A DNA stretch of 64,000 bases from Colwellia psychrerythraea (GCF_000764185.1 NZ_JQEC01000016.1:248001-312000), one strand, 5' to 3'. Counted from the stretch's first letter, positions 44,904 through 55,991 are shown. Numbers and translations are program-made. The notes: a model not told the origin generated them from the sequence alone.

Positions 44904-45293
44904 TTAAACGCGACGTTTCTTAGGAGGACGACAACCATTATGAGGAATAGGTGTAACGTCAGTAATGTTGGTGATTTTAAAACCAGCAGCATTTAAGGCA
45001 CGGATAGCAGATTCACGACCTGGACCTGGACCTTTAACGAAAACTTCAATATTCTTCAAGCCAAACTCTTTTGCAACAGCGCCAGCGCGGTCTGCAGCTA
45101 CTTGCGCAGCGAAAGGGGTAGATTTACGTGAACCACGGAAACCTGAACCACCTGCAGTCGCCCAAGATAAAGCATTACCTTGACGGTCTGTAAGAGTCAC
45201 GATTGTGTTGTTGAAAGAAGCATGGATATGAGCCATGCCATCAGCAACTTGTTTTTTTACGCGTTTACGCGTACGAACTGGTGTTTTAGCCAT
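44904..45293 (-). CDS. rpsK: 30S ribosomal protein S11
   Basis: A 129-residue S11 protein with [39 protein letters not shown] and the C-terminal [14 protein letters not shown], all diagnostic. S11 sits on the 30S platform near the E site. It is 13 bp downstream of rpsM and 31 bp upstream of rpsD. Confidence 0.99.
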   Translation of the reverse strand: MAKTPVRTRKRVKKQVADGMAHIHASFNNTIVTLTDRQGNALSWATAGGSGFRGSRKSTPFAAQVAADRAGAVAKEFGLKNIEVFVKGPGPGRESAIRALNAAGFKITNITDVTPIPHNGCRPPKKRRV

Positions 45294-45306
45294 TGTCTAG
45301 TTCCTC

Positions 45307-45663
45307 TTACTTCTTAATTGGCTTACGAGGGCCTTTACGGGTACGCGCATTTGTTTTAGTGCGTTGACCACGTAGAGGAAGACTGCGACGATGGCGAATG
45401 CCACGGTAACAACCTAAATCCATAAGACGTTTAATGTTCATTGAAACTTCACGGCGTAAATCACCTTCAACGGTAAATTTATCCACTTCAGCACGTAGCA
45501 AATCAATTTTTGCTTCGTCTAATTCACTGATCTTCGTTGATTCAGCGATACCAGAGGCTGCACAAATTGCTTTCGCACGTGTAGCTCCAATACCGTAAAT
45601 CGCAGTAATGGCGATTACTGCATGCTTACGATCAGGGATGTTAATGCCAGCGATACGGGCCAC
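45307..45663 (-). CDS. rpsM: 30S ribosomal protein S13
   Basis: A 118-residue S13 protein: [19 protein letters not shown] at the start and the basic [20 protein letters not shown] tail. The start codon is GTG with AGGAG 9 nt upstream. E. coli rpsM also starts with GTG, and that start is part of the S4 translational control site, so the same control is likely here. It is the first gene of the alpha part, 150 bp after rpmJ. Confidence 0.98.
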   Translation of the reverse strand: MARIAGINIPDRKHAVIAITAIYGIGATRAKAICAASGIAESTKISELDEAKIDLLRAEVDKFTVEGDLRREVSMNIKRLMDLGCYRGIRHRRSLPLRGQRTKTNARTRKGPRKPIKK

Positions 45664-45752
45664 TAATCACATCTCCTATTAATTATTTAAATTACATTGG
45701 TTGGAAAGCCCGTTAGGATACCCAACCATTCTATTTTTCTGCAAATCGAAAC

Positions 45753-45782
45753 GGCATTATACAGATAAATTTGTATAATGCC
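45753..45782 (-). promoter_or_regulatory. Alpha-operon leader hairpin, possible internal promoter
   Basis: A perfect 11-bp inverted repeat GGCATTATACA/TGTATAATGCC with an 8-nt loop lies in the 150-bp gap between rpmJ and rpsM. TATAAT occurs in both arms; on the minus strand the downstream copy could serve as a -10 for a promoter of rpsM-rplQ. Between it and rpsM a second stem GGTTGG/CCAACC is present. This leader is where the S4 control structure is expected. Confidence 0.5.
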
Positions 45783-45813
45783 ACTTCTAAAAGATTTTGA
45801 TTAAAAACTAATC

Positions 45814-45927
45814 TTAACCTTGTCTTTGTTTGTGCTTTGGTTCAATGCAAAGAACGCGAATTACGCCTTTACGTTTTACCACTTTACAATTACGACAAAT
45901 CTTTTTTACGGATGCACGTACTTTCAT
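45814..45927 (-). CDS. rpmJ: 50S ribosomal protein L36
   Basis: A 37-residue protein, [19 protein letters not shown] as first part, with the four zinc-ligand positions of classic L36 (C11, C14, C27, H32): ICRNC, VLC and PKH. So this is the zinc-binding form. It lies 30 bp after secY and 150 bp before rpsM, the standard spc order. It is easily missed because of its length. Confidence 0.97.
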   Translation of the reverse strand: MKVRASVKKICRNCKVVKRKGVIRVLCIEPKHKQRQG

Positions 45928-45957
45928 TTTATACTCCGTTAACTAAATCAGCTCGGT

Positions 45958-47295
45958 CTAACGACCGTAACCTTTTAAGTTTGCTTTCTTAAGTACATTG
46001 TCATATTGATGAGACATCATATGCGTTTGTACTTGTGCCATAAAGTCCATAATCACAACTACGATAATCAATAATGATGTACCGCCGAAGTAGAACTGTA
46101 CGTCCCACGCCATGATCATAAACTGTGGAACCAAACAGACAAAGGTAATATACGCCGCACCACAAAGGGTTAAACGGGTCATCACTTTATCAATATATTT
46201 GGATGTTTGTTCACCTGGACGAATCCCTGGAATGAACGCACCTGACTTTTTCAAGTTATCTGCTGTTTCACGCGGATTGAAAACAAGAGCCGTGTAAAAG
46301 AAACAGAAAAATATAATTGCTGCCGCTAACATCATTACATACAAAGGTTGTCCTGGAGACATAGCTCCTGAAACACCTTGTAGGAAATCAGCTACCGGGC
46401 CGTCACCTTGACCAAACCAGCTCGCAAGCGTGCCTGGGAACAAGATTAAACTTGAGGCAAAGATTGGCGGTATAACACCAGCCATATTCACTTTCAACGG
46501 TAAATGTGTACTTTGTGCAGCAAATACCTTACGGCCTTGCTGACGTTTTGCGTAGTTAACAACAATACGTCGTTGACCACGTTCCACAAATACTACTAAG
46601 AAAGTTACTGCAAATACCACAACCCCGATTAGCAATAATACTAATAAGTGCAATTCACCTTGACGCGCCATTTCAGCTGTTTGACCAACTGCAGATGGCA
46701 TGCCAGCAACAATACCTGCAAAAATGATAATCGAAATACCATTACCGATACCACGCTCAGTAATTTGCTCACCTAACCACATTAAAAACATGGTACCCGT
46801 GATCAAACTAACAACTGCGGTGAAATAGAAACTAAAGCCTGCATTGATAACAAGCCCTTGCATCATATCCGGTAAACTTCTGGCAATCGCTATCGATTGT
46901 ACTGTTGCTAGAACTAAAGTGCCGTAGCGTGTGTATTGGCTGATTTTACGACGTCCAGCTTCACCTTCTTTTTTAAGCTCTGCCATTGCGGGATGAACCA
47001 CCGTGAGCAATTGCATAATAATCGAAGCTGAAATGTACGGCATAATACCAAGTGCCAATACTGAGGCTCGCTCAAGTGCACCACCAGAGAACATGTTAAA
47101 CATCTCTACAATGGTGCCCTTTTGTTGTTCAAAGAACTGAGCTAATACAGCGGCGTCAATACCAGGGATTGGCACAAAAGACCCTAAACGAAGCACAACT
47201 AAGGCGACGAATACGAACCATAATCTTTGTTTCAACTCAGACAAACCGCCTGCGCCTTTACTACCTTGTGAAGTAGCCATTCCTGGTGTAGCCAT
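45958..47295 (-). CDS. secY: Protein translocase subunit SecY
   Basis: A 445-residue inner-membrane protein with ten predicted helices. [42 protein letters not shown] and [13 protein letters not shown] are SecY hallmarks. It is the pore of the Sec translocon with SecE and SecG. It lies 6 bp after rplO as in the spc operon of E. coli. Confidence 0.99.
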   Translation of the reverse strand: MATPGMATSQGSKGAGGLSELKQRLWFVFVALVVLRLGSFVPIPGIDAAVLAQFFEQQKGTIVEMFNMFSGGALERASVLALGIMPYISASIIMQLLTVVHPAMAELKKEGEAGRRKISQYTRYGTLVLATVQSIAIARSLPDMMQGLVINAGFSFYFTAVVSLITGTMFLMWLGEQITERGIGNGISIIIFAGIVAGMPSAVGQTAEMARQGELHLLVLLLIGVVVFAVTFLVVFVERGQRRIVVNYAKRQQGRKVFAAQSTHLPLKVNMAGVIPPIFASSLILFPGTLASWFGQGDGPVADFLQGVSGAMSPGQPLYVMMLAAAIIFFCFFYTALVFNPRETADNLKKSGAFIPGIRPGEQTSKYIDKVMTRLTLCGAAYITFVCLVPQFMIMAWDVQFYFGGTSLLIIVVVIMDFMAQVQTHMMSHQYDNVLKKANLKGYGR

Positions 47296-47301
47296 TGTGT
47301 A

Positions 47302-47736
47302 TTATTCCTCTATTTTGCCACCAGCAGCTTCAATAGCTGCTTGTGCGCCTTTAGTTACCGCAATGCCACGTAATGTAATTGGACGAGTAATTTCGCCTGA
47401 TAACATAACTTTAACAGCTACGATATTACGTGTAATTAGGCCTGCATCTTTAAGTGCGTGAATATCAACAACATCACCTTTAACAAGATTTAATTCATGT
47501 AAACGAACTTCAGCGCGAACTAAAGATTTACGAGAAGTAAAACCAAATTTTGGTAAACGTTGTTTCAATGGCATTTGACCACCTTCAAAACCAGGACGTA
47601 CACTACCGCCAGAACGAGACTTCTGACCTTTGTGACCACGACCACCAGTTTTACCGATGCCTGAACCAATACCACGACCACAGCGCTTTTTAGCTTTGTG
47701 AGATCCCGGTGCAGGGGATAAAGTATTTAAATGCAT
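47302..47736 (-). CDS. rplO: 50S ribosomal protein L15
   Basis: A 144-residue L15 protein: [20 protein letters not shown], then the Gly-rich [21 protein letters not shown] and [12 protein letters not shown]. It is a late assembly protein of the 50S subunit. It lies 2 bp after rpmD. Confidence 0.99.
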   Translation of the reverse strand: MHLNTLSPAPGSHKAKKRCGRGIGSGIGKTGGRGHKGQKSRSGGSVRPGFEGGQMPLKQRLPKFGFTSRKSLVRAEVRLHELNLVKGDVVDIHALKDAGLITRNIVAVKVMLSGEITRPITLRGIAVTKGAQAAIEAAGGKIEE

Positions 47737-47738
47737 TA

Positions 47739-47924
47739 TTAATCCTCCACCTTAATCATGTAGTGAACCTTGTTAATCATACCACGTACAGATGGAGTAT
47801 CTTCTAACTCAACTGTATGATTGATACGACGTAGACCAAGGCCTCTTAATGTAGCTCTATGCTTCGGTAAACGACCGATAGAACTTTTTATTTGAGTTAC
47901 TTTAACTGTTTTAGACATGCTCAA
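47739..47924 (-). CDS. rpmD: 50S ribosomal protein L30
   Basis: A 61-residue L30 protein ([35 protein letters not shown]). It directly follows rpsE with no gap. Length and motifs are standard for bacterial L30. Confidence 0.98.
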   Translation of the reverse strand: MSMSKTVKVTQIKSSIGRLPKHRATLRGLGLRRINHTVELEDTPSVRGMINKVHYMIKVED

Positions 47925-48434
47925 TTACCCCAAAATTTCTGCAACGCTTTTGCCACGTTTAGCTGCCATGCCTTTAGGTGAATGCATATTCACTAAAGCA
48001 GAGACAGTAGCGCGAACTACGTTGATTGGGTTAGTAGAACCGTATGCTTTTGACAATACGTTCTGAACGCCTGCAACTTCAAGTACTGCACGCATCGCGC
48101 CACCGGCGATGATACCTGTACCTTCAGAAGCTGGTTTCATGAAAACTTTAGAACCTGAATGCTTGCCAGTAATAACATGCTGAAGAGTAGTACCCTTCAA
48201 GTCAATCGTTACTATGTTACGGTGCGCTTTTTCCATTGCCTTTTGGATTGCAGCAGGCACTTCACGTGCTTTACCGTAACCAAAACCAACGCGACCATTA
48301 CCGTCACCAACTACTGTTAATGCAGTAAAACTGAAAATACGACCACCTTTAACCACTTTTGAAACGCGGTTAACTGCGATTAGCTTTTCAGCCATATCAC
48401 TTTGTTGTGAGTTTTCTTGCTTATGATTAGCCAT
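47925..48434 (-). CDS. rpsE: 30S ribosomal protein S5
   Basis: A 169-residue S5 protein: [38 protein letters not shown] and [15 protein letters not shown]. The ATG at 48434 is chosen over a TTG 6 bp upstream because AGGGG lies at proper distance. S5 takes part in decoding fidelity and mRNA unwinding. The N-terminal ten residues ([10 protein letters not shown]) differ from E. coli. Confidence 0.98.
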   Translation of the reverse strand: MANHKQENSQQSDMAEKLIAVNRVSKVVKGGRIFSFTALTVVGDGNGRVGFGYGKAREVPAAIQKAMEKAHRNIVTIDLKGTTLQHVITGKHSGSKVFMKPASEGTGIIAGGAMRAVLEVAGVQNVLSKAYGSTNPINVVRATVSALVNMHSPKGMAAKRGKSVAEILG

Positions 48435-48443
48435 AATCAACCC

Positions 48444-48797
48444 CTAGAATTGAAGACCAGCTTCGCGAGCTGCTTCTGCTAACGCTTTTACGCGACCATG
48501 GTAAAGGAAACCAGAGCGATCAAAAGCTATCTTAGTGATACCTTTTGCTACAGCACGTTCAGCGATTGCTTTACCTACTGCAGTTGCTGCTGCAACATTA
48601 CCTGTTTTTTCAATTTGAGCTGCAACTTCTTTGTCTAAAGTAGACGCAGATGCGATTACTTCAGAGCCCGTAGGAGCGATCAATTGAGCGTAAATATGAC
48701 GAGGAGTACGGAATACAACTAAACGATTCGCACCCAACTCGCTAATTTTTGCACGAGCGCGTTTAGCGCGGCGCAAACGAGATGTTCTCTTATCCAT
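48444..48797 (-). CDS. rplR: 50S ribosomal protein L18
   Basis: A 117-residue L18 protein: [33 protein letters not shown] and the C-terminal [20 protein letters not shown]. It binds 5S rRNA with L5. It stands 9 bp ahead of rpsE and 9 bp behind rplF. Confidence 0.99.
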   Translation of the reverse strand: MDKRTSRLRRAKRARAKISELGANRLVVFRTPRHIYAQLIAPTGSEVIASASTLDKEVAAQIEKTGNVAAATAVGKAIAERAVAKGITKIAFDRSGFLYHGRVKALAEAAREAGLQF

Positions 48798-48806
48798 AGT
48801 ATTACC

Positions 48807-49340
48807 CTACTTCTTCTTAGCTTCTTTACGACGAACGTGTTCATCAGCATAACGAACACCTTTACCTTTATAAGGCTCAGGTTTACGGTATGCACGAATG
48901 TTCGCAGCGGTTTGACCAACTAAATGTTTATCACAACCTTTCAGTATGATTTCAGTTTGGCTAGGAGTTTCACAAGTAATTCCTTCAGGAATTGCATGTT
49001 TAATTGGGTGTGAAAAACCTAAAGATAAGTCTAAAGACTTACCAGCAGCTTTGGCACGGTAACCAACACCTTGTAAAACTAATTTCTTTTCAAAACCTTT
49101 ACTAACACCTTCAACCATATTATTGATTAAAGCACGTGTAGTACCGGCTTGAGCCCAAGCGCCTTTAACATCAGCAACGATATTAGTAATGATGTTATTT
49201 TCTTCTTGAGAAACAACAACGTCACTGTGAATCGTGCGAGATAATTCGCCTACTGGACCTTTAACTTTAATGTCTTGACCTGATAACGTAATGGTAACGC
49301 CAGCAGGAACAACGACAGGTGCTTTTGCAACACGAGACAT
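48807..49340 (-). CDS. rplF: 50S ribosomal protein L6
   Basis: A 177-residue L6 protein: [20 protein letters not shown] at the start and the C-terminal [19 protein letters not shown] signature. L6 sits near the sarcin-ricin loop where GTPase factors bind. It follows rpsH after 10 bp. Confidence 0.99.
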   Translation of the reverse strand: MSRVAKAPVVVPAGVTITLSGQDIKVKGPVGELSRTIHSDVVVSQEENNIITNIVADVKGAWAQAGTTRALINNMVEGVSKGFEKKLVLQGVGYRAKAAGKSLDLSLGFSHPIKHAIPEGITCETPSQTEIILKGCDKHLVGQTAANIRAYRKPEPYKGKGVRYADEHVRRKEAKKK

Positions 49341-49350
49341 ATTATTCTCC

Positions 49351-49746
49351 TTACTCTACGAAACCAAGAACTTCACCGCCAATACCCGCAGAGCGAGCGG
49401 CGCGATCCGTCATCAAACCTTTAGAAGTCGAAATGATCGCAATACCCATGCCGGCAAGAACTTGTGGAAGTTCATCGCTGCTTTTGTATATACGAAGACC
49501 AGGACGTGAAACACGTTTGATCTTTTCAATTACTTCTTTACCTTCAAAATATTTCAATGTAACAGCTAGCTCAGGTTTTACTTCACCTGAAACTGAAAAA
49601 TCTGAAATATAACCTTCTTCTTTAAGCAAGTTAGCAATTGCAACTTTAACCTTTGAAGATGGCATTTGTACTGCAACTTTTGCTGCAGATTGACCGTTGC
49701 GGATGCGTGTAAACATGTCCGCGATAGGATCAGTCATCATAACCAT
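49351..49746 (-). CDS. rpsH: 30S ribosomal protein S8
   Basis: A 131-residue S8 protein: [33 protein letters not shown] and the C-terminal [20 protein letters not shown]. Three ATGs lie close together (49746, 49740, 49737); GGGAG upstream suits 49746 or 49740. S8 is the translational repressor of the spc operon in E. coli. Confidence 0.98.
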   Translation of the reverse strand: MVMMTDPIADMFTRIRNGQSAAKVAVQMPSSKVKVAIANLLKEEGYISDFSVSGEVKPELAVTLKYFEGKEVIEKIKRVSRPGLRIYKSSDELPQVLAGMGIAIISTSKGLMTDRAARSAGIGGEVLGFVE

Positions 49747-49759
49747 TTACTCCCGTGAA

Positions 49760-50065
49760 TTACCAACTAGCTTTCTTAAGACCTGGAACTTCACCACGCA
49801 TCATAGTTTCGCGTAATTTAATACGGCTCAAACCAAATTTGCGTAAGAATCCATGTGGACGACCAGTAATGCTACAACGGTTACGTTGACGACTACTGCT
49901 CGAATCACGAGGTAAACTTTGAAGTTTCAATACAGCATCCCAGCGTTCTTCATCAGAAGAATCTGTACCAGAGATGATAGCTTTTAATGCAGCACGCTTT
50001 TCAGCATATTGTGCTACTAATTTGGTTCTTTTAGCTTCACGAGCTTTCATTGACGTTTTAGCCAT
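49760..50065 (-). CDS. rpsN: 30S ribosomal protein S14
   Basis: A 101-residue S14 protein of the long, zinc-free type: no CxxC pairs are present. It carries [20 protein letters not shown], the family signature, and starts [16 protein letters not shown]. It lies between rplE and rpsH. Confidence 0.98.
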   Translation of the reverse strand: MAKTSMKAREAKRTKLVAQYAEKRAALKAIISGTDSSDEERWDAVLKLQSLPRDSSSSRQRNRCSITGRPHGFLRKFGLSRIKLRETMMRGEVPGLKKASW

Positions 50066-50069
50066 AACT

Positions 50070-50615
50070 CTACACCTTCTTCTGGAACGGGAAATTGAAG
50101 GCAGACAGTAAAGCTAGTCCTTCTTCATTATTTTTCGCGCTAGTAGTAATAGTGACATCTAAACCGCGAATCTTATCGATTTTATCGTATTCGATTTCAG
50201 GGAAGATGATCTGCTCACGAACGCCCATGCTGTAGTTACCACGACCATCAAATGACTTAGGATTTAAGCCACGGAAGTCACGGATACGAGGAATAGAAAT
50301 AGAGATAAAACGCTCTAAAAATTCCCACATACGTTCGCCGCGTAGAGTTACTTTTGTACCAATAGGGTAGCCTTCACGAATCTTGAAGCCCGCAACTGAT
50401 TTGCGTGCTACTGTCGTTAGCGGCTTTTGCCCTGAGATTGCAGTAAGATCATTTGTGGCGTGTTCTAAAACTTTCTTATCAGAAATAGCTTCACCAACAC
50501 CCATGTTAAGGGTGATCTTTTCAATCCGAGGGACTTGCATGACACTCTTATAACCAAATTGCTTTTGCAACTCAGCTACAACTGTATCTTTATATAAATC
50601 ATGCAGTTTCGCCAT
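50070..50615 (-). CDS. rplE: 50S ribosomal protein L5
   Basis: A 181-residue L5 protein: [36 protein letters not shown] and [19 protein letters not shown]. It binds 5S rRNA. The first codons (ATGGCGAAACTGCATGAT) match E. coli rplE closely; in E. coli this stretch is the mRNA target of the S8 repressor, so the same feedback is likely here. Confidence 0.99.
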   Translation of the reverse strand: MAKLHDLYKDTVVAELQKQFGYKSVMQVPRIEKITLNMGVGEAISDKKVLEHATNDLTAISGQKPLTTVARKSVAGFKIREGYPIGTKVTLRGERMWEFLERFISISIPRIRDFRGLNPKSFDGRGNYSMGVREQIIFPEIEYDKIDKIRGLDVTITTSAKNNEEGLALLSAFNFPFQKKV

Positions 50616-50627
50616 CGTTTACTCCAA

Positions 50628-50942
50628 TTATATTATTTCGTTGTTAGACTTGAAAAAACGAACTTTTTTGCCGTCTTCAATTCTAAAACCAACACGATCT
50701 GCTTTGCCCGTTGCTGGGTTAACAATCGCTACGTTGGAAACTTGTAAAGGTGCTTCTTTTTCAATGATGCCACCAGGCTGCTGTAACTGAGGTACAGGCT
50801 TAGTGTGTTTCTTGATTAAGTTAACGCCTTCTACGAATACTTTACCGCTTTCAACAAGAACTTTAGTGACTTTACCAGTCTTACCCTTGTCTTTGCCCGC
50901 AAGTATAATTACTTCATCATCACGACGAATCTTAGATGCCAT
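50628..50942 (-). CDS. rplX: 50S ribosomal protein L24
   Basis: A 104-residue L24 protein with the KOW motif ([21 protein letters not shown]) and [21 protein letters not shown]24 starts 50S assembly. It follows rplN after 12 bp. Confidence 0.98.
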   Translation of the reverse strand: MASKIRRDDEVIILAGKDKGKTGKVTKVLVESGKVFVEGVNLIKKHTKPVPQLQQPGGIIEKEAPLQVSNVAIVNPATGKADRVGFRIEDGKKVRFFKSNNEII

Positions 50943-50954
50943 TATCGTGACTCC

Positions 50955-51323
50955 TTATAGTACTTCAGGTGCTAATGATACGATCTTCATAAATTTCTCA
51001 TTACGAAGTTCACGTGTCACAGGCCCGAAAATACGAGTACCAATTGGTTGTAAGTTTGCATTCAAAATTACAGCCGCGTTTTCATCAAAACGGATGGCAG
51101 AACCATCTGTACGACGAACACCTTTCTTAGTGCGCACCACTACCGCAGTAACAACATCACCTTTTTTTACTTTACCGCGAGGACTTGCTTCCTTTACGGC
51201 AACTTTGATGATATCACCAATGCGTGCATAGCGACGGTGCGAGCCACCAAGAACCTTTATACATTGAACACGCTTAGCGCCACTGTTATCAGCAACATTC
51301 AGCTGTGATTGCATTTGGATCAT
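50955..51323 (-). CDS. rplN: 50S ribosomal protein L14
   Basis: A 122-residue L14 protein: [20 protein letters not shown], the family start, and [20 protein letters not shown]. The ATG at 51323 is chosen over one 15 bp upstream because it gives the standard L14 N-terminus and GGAG lies 9 nt before it. It is the first gene of the spc operon. Normally rpsQ of the S10 operon comes just before; here there is a promoter region and then dtd. Confidence 0.98.
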   Translation of the reverse strand: MIQMQSQLNVADNSGAKRVQCIKVLGGSHRRYARIGDIIKVAVKEASPRGKVKKGDVVTAVVVRTKKGVRRTDGSAIRFDENAAVILNANLQPIGTRIFGPVTRELRNEKFMKIVSLAPEVL

Positions 51324-51487
51324 TGATTTTTGCTCCATTGTTATCTTTTTTAAATTGAGATAAATCTCAACAAAAACAAAAGATAAGTTATTAATTCAAG
51401 GCCAGAAATTTGACCCGTCACTGCCTTACGAAAGACCCCCGTTTCGGTTAGAATTAAGACATAAATGCCATCACTCAAACTTAACGG

Positions 51488-51503
51488 GCGCGAGATTATA
51501 ACA
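51488..51503 (-). promoter_or_regulatory. Stringent-type promoter of the spc operon
   Basis: On the minus strand TGTTATAAT is an extended -10 (TG-N-TATAAT, -10 at 51495-51500), followed by the GC-rich discriminator CTCGCGCCCG typical of growth-rate controlled ribosomal promoters. No good -35 is at the right distance, as is common with extended -10 promoters. Predicted start is near 51488, giving a leader of about 165 nt to rplN. The leader holds a TTGAGA/TCTCAA hairpin at 51355-51370. Confidence 0.6.
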
Positions 51504-51593
51504 CCACTTACTCAAAAGTGATAGTCTAATTAGTTAAAAAACAAACAGCACCACACAGACTGCTTTAGGTGTGTAAAAGATTAAATCGCTTAT

Positions 51594-52031
51594 TCAGATT
51601 GTAAGCGTAAATGTGACTGGTCCATCGTTAATTAGTGCAACCTTCATATCAGCGCCAAATTCTCCTGTTGGCACTTTAAATCCTTGTTGACGTAATTTTT
51701 CAACAAAAACCTGATATAAGGTATTACTCAATTCCGGATTTGCTACTGTAGAAAAGCTAGGCCGTAATCCTGAATTAGTATCTGCAGCTAGGGTAAATTG
51801 TGAAACAACCAAAATTTCTCCACCTGATTGTTTTACATTTAGGTTCATTTTGTCATTTTCATCACTAAAAATGCGATAGCCGGCAACACGTTCGGCTAAA
51901 CGCTTGGCTTTAGCTTCATTGTCTTCTGGTTCAATAGCAAGAAATACTAATAAGCCTTTGCCAATCTCGCCAATAATTTGCTTATCAACAGTTACACTTG
52001 CCTGATTCACTCGTTGGATTAAAGCAATCAT
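51594..52031 (-). CDS. dtd: D-aminoacyl-tRNA deacylase
   Basis: A 145-residue Dtd protein. The active-site signatures SQFTLAADT and the C-terminal Gly-cisPro loop NDGPVTFTL are present. It removes D-amino acids and glycine wrongly loaded on tRNAs. Its ATG overlaps the yihY stop by 4 bp (ATGA); yihY-dtd is a conserved pair in gammaproteobacteria. The distance to the spc promoter is about 90 bp. Confidence 0.97.
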   Translation of the reverse strand: MIALIQRVNQASVTVDKQIIGEIGKGLLVFLAIEPEDNEAKAKRLAERVAGYRIFSDENDKMNLNVKQSGGEILVVSQFTLAADTNSGLRPSFSTVANPELSNTLYQVFVEKLRQQGFKVPTGEFGADMKVALINDGPVTFTLTI

Positions 52032-53011
52032 TTCATTTGCTCTTCATTTGTTAAGGGTAGTTTTTTTTCTTTAGAAGTTTGTTCTTTTAACGCTTGGTCT
52101 TTGATACTTCGATCTTTCAACCCTTGTTCTTTCAACAAAGGGTACTCTTGTAAAGATACCGTAATCAAGGCTCCCACCAAAACAATAAGCCAAGAAACAT
52201 AGACCCATAAAAAAATAATAGGAATTGTTGCCAATGCGCCATAGATCACTTGGTAAGAAGGAAATGCTGCAATATATAAGGCAAACGCTTTTTTCGCCAA
52301 CTCGAATAACACCCCCGCAACAAATGCGCCCGATATTGCGTACTTAAATGGTACAGCTTTATTAGGCACGGCCATGTAGAGAATAACAAAGGCAATAATA
52401 GAAGAAAGTAATGGTAGTAATCGTAAAAAAATATCAAACAAACCTAAGACATCATACTGATCAACCGCTACTATCGACACTATATATGAAGATAAGGCAA
52501 TACTAGCCCCAACCAATATTGGTCCTAATGTTAATACCATCCAATACATGGCGAATGAAGTTATAGTGCGGCGCTTGTCGGTTACTCGCCAAATCTTATT
52601 GAAAGTATTGTCTATTGAAGAAATTAATAATAGCGCGGCAACAAATAAAAATGATATGGCGACAGCAGACATTTTTGAGGCATTAGCGACAAATCCGGTT
52701 AAATATTCTTGCACCACATCACCAGCGGCAGGAACAAAGTTTTGATAAACAAATTGTTCAATCGTCTGTTGCAGCTGTGCAAATAGCGGAAAAGCGGTCA
52801 TTACCGATAACATGACAACGATTAGTGGTACTAATGACATCAAACAAACATAAGAAAGGTAACCCGCCACCACTTGGATTTGTTCACGTTTAACACGCCG
52901 ACTAAAATAAAAGAGCAGCCCTTTGTGTTTATGCCAATACTCGCCAATACTTGTTTGCTTGAATACACTCATATTTGTTAACAATTTACTGATTTGTCCT
53001 ATTTGTTTCAT
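52028..53011 (-). CDS. yihY: YihY/BrkB family inner-membrane protein
   Basis: A 327-residue protein with about six membrane helices. It shows [20 protein letters not shown] and [21 protein letters not shown], the YihY core with its conserved Y-G-A-L-A-x-(I/L)-P motif. It was once called ribonuclease BN in error; the role is unknown. The tail after residue about 290 is a short charged near-repeat (LKEQ, LKDR, IKDQ, LKEQ), coded by repeated DNA of about 15-18 bp. An alternative start is Met14 (52972). Neither start has a good ribosome binding site. Confidence 0.92.
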   Translation of the reverse strand: MKQIGQISKLLTNMSVFKQTSIGEYWHKHKGLLFYFSRRVKREQIQVVAGYLSYVCLMSLVPLIVVMLSVMTAFPLFAQLQQTIEQFVYQNFVPAAGDVVQEYLTGFVANASKMSAVAISFLFVAALLLISSIDNTFNKIWRVTDKRRTITSFAMYWMVLTLGPILVGASIALSSYIVSIVAVDQYDVLGLFDIFLRLLPLLSSIIAFVILYMAVPNKAVPFKYAISGAFVAGVLFELAKKAFALYIAAFPSYQVIYGALATIPIIFLWVYVSWLIVLVGALITVSLQEYPLLKEQGLKDRSIKDQALKEQTSKEKKLPLTNEEQMK

Positions 53012-53078
53012 ATATTAAGATAGCGTTAATGAATTATCTAGGGCTATTGACCTTAGGAAGATAGAAATGGAGTAGTAG

Positions 53079-53300
53079 ATGACAAATCAAGGTTCTGCGG
53101 GTAATGTAATTTCCGCTATTTGTAATGTGTTTTTCCCTGGTCTGGGGCAACTGGTACAGGGTAGGCTAATGGCAGCAATAATTTTTGCCATTGTATGTGT
53201 TGGTGGTTATGCGCTGTGGTGGATGGTCATTCCAGCAATTATTGCTGGAATATTTCATTTATGGTCGATTATAGATGCTGCAACTTATAAACATAACTAA
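53079..53300 (+). CDS. Small hydrophobic membrane protein
   Basis: A 73-residue protein with two hydrophobic segments (about 30-48 and 48-66) and an N-terminal NVFFPGLGQLVQGRLMAA. That FPGLGQ-x-x-x-G pattern is shared with TM2-like membrane proteins. GGAG lies 8 nt before the ATG. It is divergent from yihY and stands alone. The function is unknown. Confidence 0.7.
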   Translation: MTNQGSAGNVISAICNVFFPGLGQLVQGRLMAAIIFAIVCVGGYALWWMVIPAIIAGIFHLWSIIDAATYKHN

Positions 53301-53328
53301 GAAGCATAATTGATAATAGCTGTAAGTA

Positions 53329-53511
53329 TCAACCAAAACGCGGCGCGGCAATGAAAGTGACTTGCTCATTTTCAACAGGTTGGCTTTCTTCATCATAACG
53401 GTTAATTTGCGCCAGTAAAGCTGAAAGCTGTTGGATTTGTTTTGGGTTAGCTTTACCTTGACTAAAAATTTGACTTAGCTCTTGAAGTTTTTTAAGTTGT
53501 GTTGGAGACAT
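53329..53511 (-). CDS. Small hypothetical protein (60 residues)
   Basis: A 60-residue cytosolic protein. The first 38 residues are predicted helices with regular Leu/Ile and Gln (LKKLQELSQIFSQGKANP, IQQLSALLAQINRY), then an acidic linker and a short hydrophobic end (VTFIAAPRFG). A GGAA ribosome binding site lies before the ATG. It converges on the preceding small membrane gene. No family is recognised; codon use looks native. Confidence 0.55.
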   Translation of the reverse strand: MSPTQLKKLQELSQIFSQGKANPKQIQQLSALLAQINRYDEESQPVENEQVTFIAAPRFG

Positions 53512-53954
53512 AATACAATTCCTTTTGTTGGGAAAGCCGTAGCTTACTACTGCTTGATACCCCTAAGCGTAGTTACAAAATTATCAGCCTGCTTAATTAT
53601 TTACGTACTAGAAGTAACAAAACATTTATAATTAATTTTTATTTTAACTATTTAATGAAAGAAACAATGGCTTACTAGATATTTCCAGATACATAGTAAT
53701 TACGGATGACAACAATTGCAGATATGTCTTACAACAAATGGCAGCTATTTACAGAAATTTTGCACTAGTTGATAAGCTTAGTTGACCTTAAAATCACTGG
53801 AAAACACTAGAAACCCTACCTTCAATAATTCAGTAATGGCGCTCTATTTTAAGAAAACACGAGTCTTACAGTAAACGCTATACTTACTATTTCTCTCAAT
53901 GTTCATGATTCTGTCTTAGTAGTATACGTATAACTTGTATTATATTTAGATAAC
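53512..53954. other. Gene-free AT-rich interval
   Basis: No supported gene, RNA or repeat is seen in these 443 bp. The only short frame (20 codons at 53706-53768) has no ribosome binding site. The interval lies between the 60-residue protein's start and the typA terminator, so it may just hold the promoter of that small gene. Confidence 0.5.
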
Positions 53955-53993
53955 AAAAAGCGCCTATTACTTTCGCAATAGGCGCTTTTTTTT
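53955..53993 (-). terminator. Terminator of typA (bidirectional)
   Basis: A 14-bp stem AAAAAGCGCCTATT/AATAGGCGCTTTTT with an 8-nt loop is flanked by A- and T-runs. It lies 25 bp after the typA stop and could act on both strands. Confidence 0.92.
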
Positions 53994-54017
53994 AAACGTC
54001 ACAAAGGTATTCAGTAA

Positions 54018-55835
54018 TTACTTACCGCCTCTACCTTCACGTTTACGTTCATTTTCTTTTAATGATTTTTTACGAATACGAATATTCTCAGGTGTTACTT
54101 CTACTAACTCATCATTATCAATAAACTCTAAAGCTTGCTCTAAAGACATTAAAATTGGTGGCGTTAGTGTTTGTGCTTCATCAGTACCTGAAGAACGAAC
54201 GTTAGTTAACTGCTTACCTTTAAGCGCGTTAACTGTTAAATCGTTATCACGGCTATGAATACCAATAACTTGACCTTCATATACATCAACACCGTGCCCA
54301 ATCATCATACGGCCACGTGATTGTAGGTTGAAGATAGCGTTAGTAAGGGCTTTACCCGTTGCGTTAGCGATCATTACACCATTTTTACGTTGGCCAATGT
54401 CTCCACCTTTATGAGGACCATACTCGAAGAACGTATGGTAAATCAAACCAGAACCAGACGTTAACGTCATAAATTCAGTTTGGAAACCAATTAAACCACG
54501 ACTTGGCATAATGAAGTCCATGCGAATACGACCAGTACCATCAGGTGCCATGTCAGTTAATTCAGCTTTACGAACACCCATTTTTTCCATGACCGAACCT
54601 TGATGTTGTTCTTCAACATCAATAGTTACTGTTTCATAAGGTTCATTTAATACGCCATCAATCATGCGTTCAATAACTTCTGGACGAGATACAGCTAACT
54701 CAAAACCTTCACGACGCATGTTCTCAATTAAGATACCTAAGTGAAGCTCACCACGACCCGATACTTTGAACTTATCAGGATCATCTAACTGCTCAACACG
54801 TAGTGCTACGTTGTGTACTAATTCTTTGTCTAAACGATCTTTGATATTACGTGAAGTAACGAACTTACCTTCTTTACCACAAAATGGTGAAGTATTTACT
54901 TGGAAAGTCATGTTGATAGTTGGTTCATCAATAGATAAAGCCGGTAGACCTTCTACTTCTGTAGGACAACATACAGTATCAGAAATTTTCAACTCACCTA
55001 AACCAGTAATAGCAATGATGTCGCCAGCAAAACCTTCTTCAATATCATGACGCTCTAGGCCTAAGTAACCAAATACTTTACCTACTTTAGCATTATGAAC
55101 ACCACCATTAGCAAGTTGAATAGTTACTTGTTGGTTAGGCTTAACAGAACCACGCTTAATACGACCAACACCGATTACACCTAAATAAGAGCTGTAATCA
55201 AGTTGAGAGATTTGCATTTGGAATGAACCTTCAGGATCAGCATCTGGTGACGGTACTTCATTGATAATAGTATCAAATAAAGGAGTCATATCTGTTCCAG
55301 TTACGCCTTCTTCTAACGAAGCCCAGCCGTTAATTGCTGAAGCGTAAACAACTTTAAAGTCTAGTTGTTCATCAGTAGCGCCAAGGTTATCAAATAATTC
55401 GAAAACTTGATCCATAACCCAATCAGGACGAGAGCCAGGCTTATCAACTTTGTTGATAACTAGGATTGGTTTTAAACCTTGAGCAAAAGCTTTTTGCGTA
55501 ACAAAACGAGTTTGCGGCATTGGGCCTTCTTGTGCATCAACAATCAATAATACTGAATCAACCATTGACATTACACGCTCAACTTCACCACCGAAATCAG
55601 CATGGCCAGGAGTATCTACGATGTTTACACGGTAGTCGTTCCAGTTAACAGCAGTATTTTTAGCTAAAATAGTAATACCACGTTCTTTTTCGATATCGTT
55701 TGAATCCATCACACGTTCGTCATGGCCAGAACGCGCATCTAAAGTACCTGATTGCTCAAGTAATTTATCAACTAAAGTGGTTTTTCCGTGGTCAACGTGG
55801 GCAATAATTGCCACATTTCTTAATTTATCTAACAC
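54018..55835 (-). CDS. typA: Translational GTPase TypA/BipA
   Basis: A 605-residue ribosome-associated GTPase. G1 is [15 protein letters not shown]3 is [15 protein letters not shown]4 is NKVD; the C-terminal domain holds [19 protein letters not shown] and the TypA-specific [15 protein letters not shown]. It helps ribosome assembly and is important in cold and stress. The tail ([13 protein letters not shown]) is usual. It stands alone with its own terminator; the usual neighbour glnA is not in this window. Confidence 0.98.
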   Translation of the reverse strand: MLDKLRNVAIIAHVDHGKTTLVDKLLEQSGTLDARSGHDERVMDSNDIEKERGITILAKNTAVNWNDYRVNIVDTPGHADFGGEVERVMSMVDSVLLIVDAQEGPMPQTRFVTQKAFAQGLKPILVINKVDKPGSRPDWVMDQVFELFDNLGATDEQLDFKVVYASAINGWASLEEGVTGTDMTPLFDTIINEVPSPDADPEGSFQMQISQLDYSSYLGVIGVGRIKRGSVKPNQQVTIQLANGGVHNAKVGKVFGYLGLERHDIEEGFAGDIIAITGLGELKISDTVCCPTEVEGLPALSIDEPTINMTFQVNTSPFCGKEGKFVTSRNIKDRLDKELVHNVALRVEQLDDPDKFKVSGRGELHLGILIENMRREGFELAVSRPEVIERMIDGVLNEPYETVTIDVEEQHQGSVMEKMGVRKAELTDMAPDGTGRIRMDFIMPSRGLIGFQTEFMTLTSGSGLIYHTFFEYGPHKGGDIGQRKNGVMIANATGKALTNAIFNLQSRGRMMIGHGVDVYEGQVIGIHSRDNDLTVNALKGKQLTNVRSSGTDEAQTLTPPILMSLEQALEFIDNDELVEVTPENIRIRKKSLKENERKREGRGGK

Positions 55836-55991
55836 AGGCTTTACTCGCTGTTACTATCGTTAATCGCTATTCCAGTAGATTACCGAAATAGGGCTATAAT
55901 TTTGCGCGCATTATACAGCTATTTTGACTAAAAAGAAATCAATATATAATCTATTGGCCCAAGCTGCGCTTTTTCACGAAAATCAGGCAAT

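Noticed and set aside
53706-53768. 20-codon frame in the gap before typA
   Set aside because: No ribosome binding site, no associated hairpin and no recognisable sequence.
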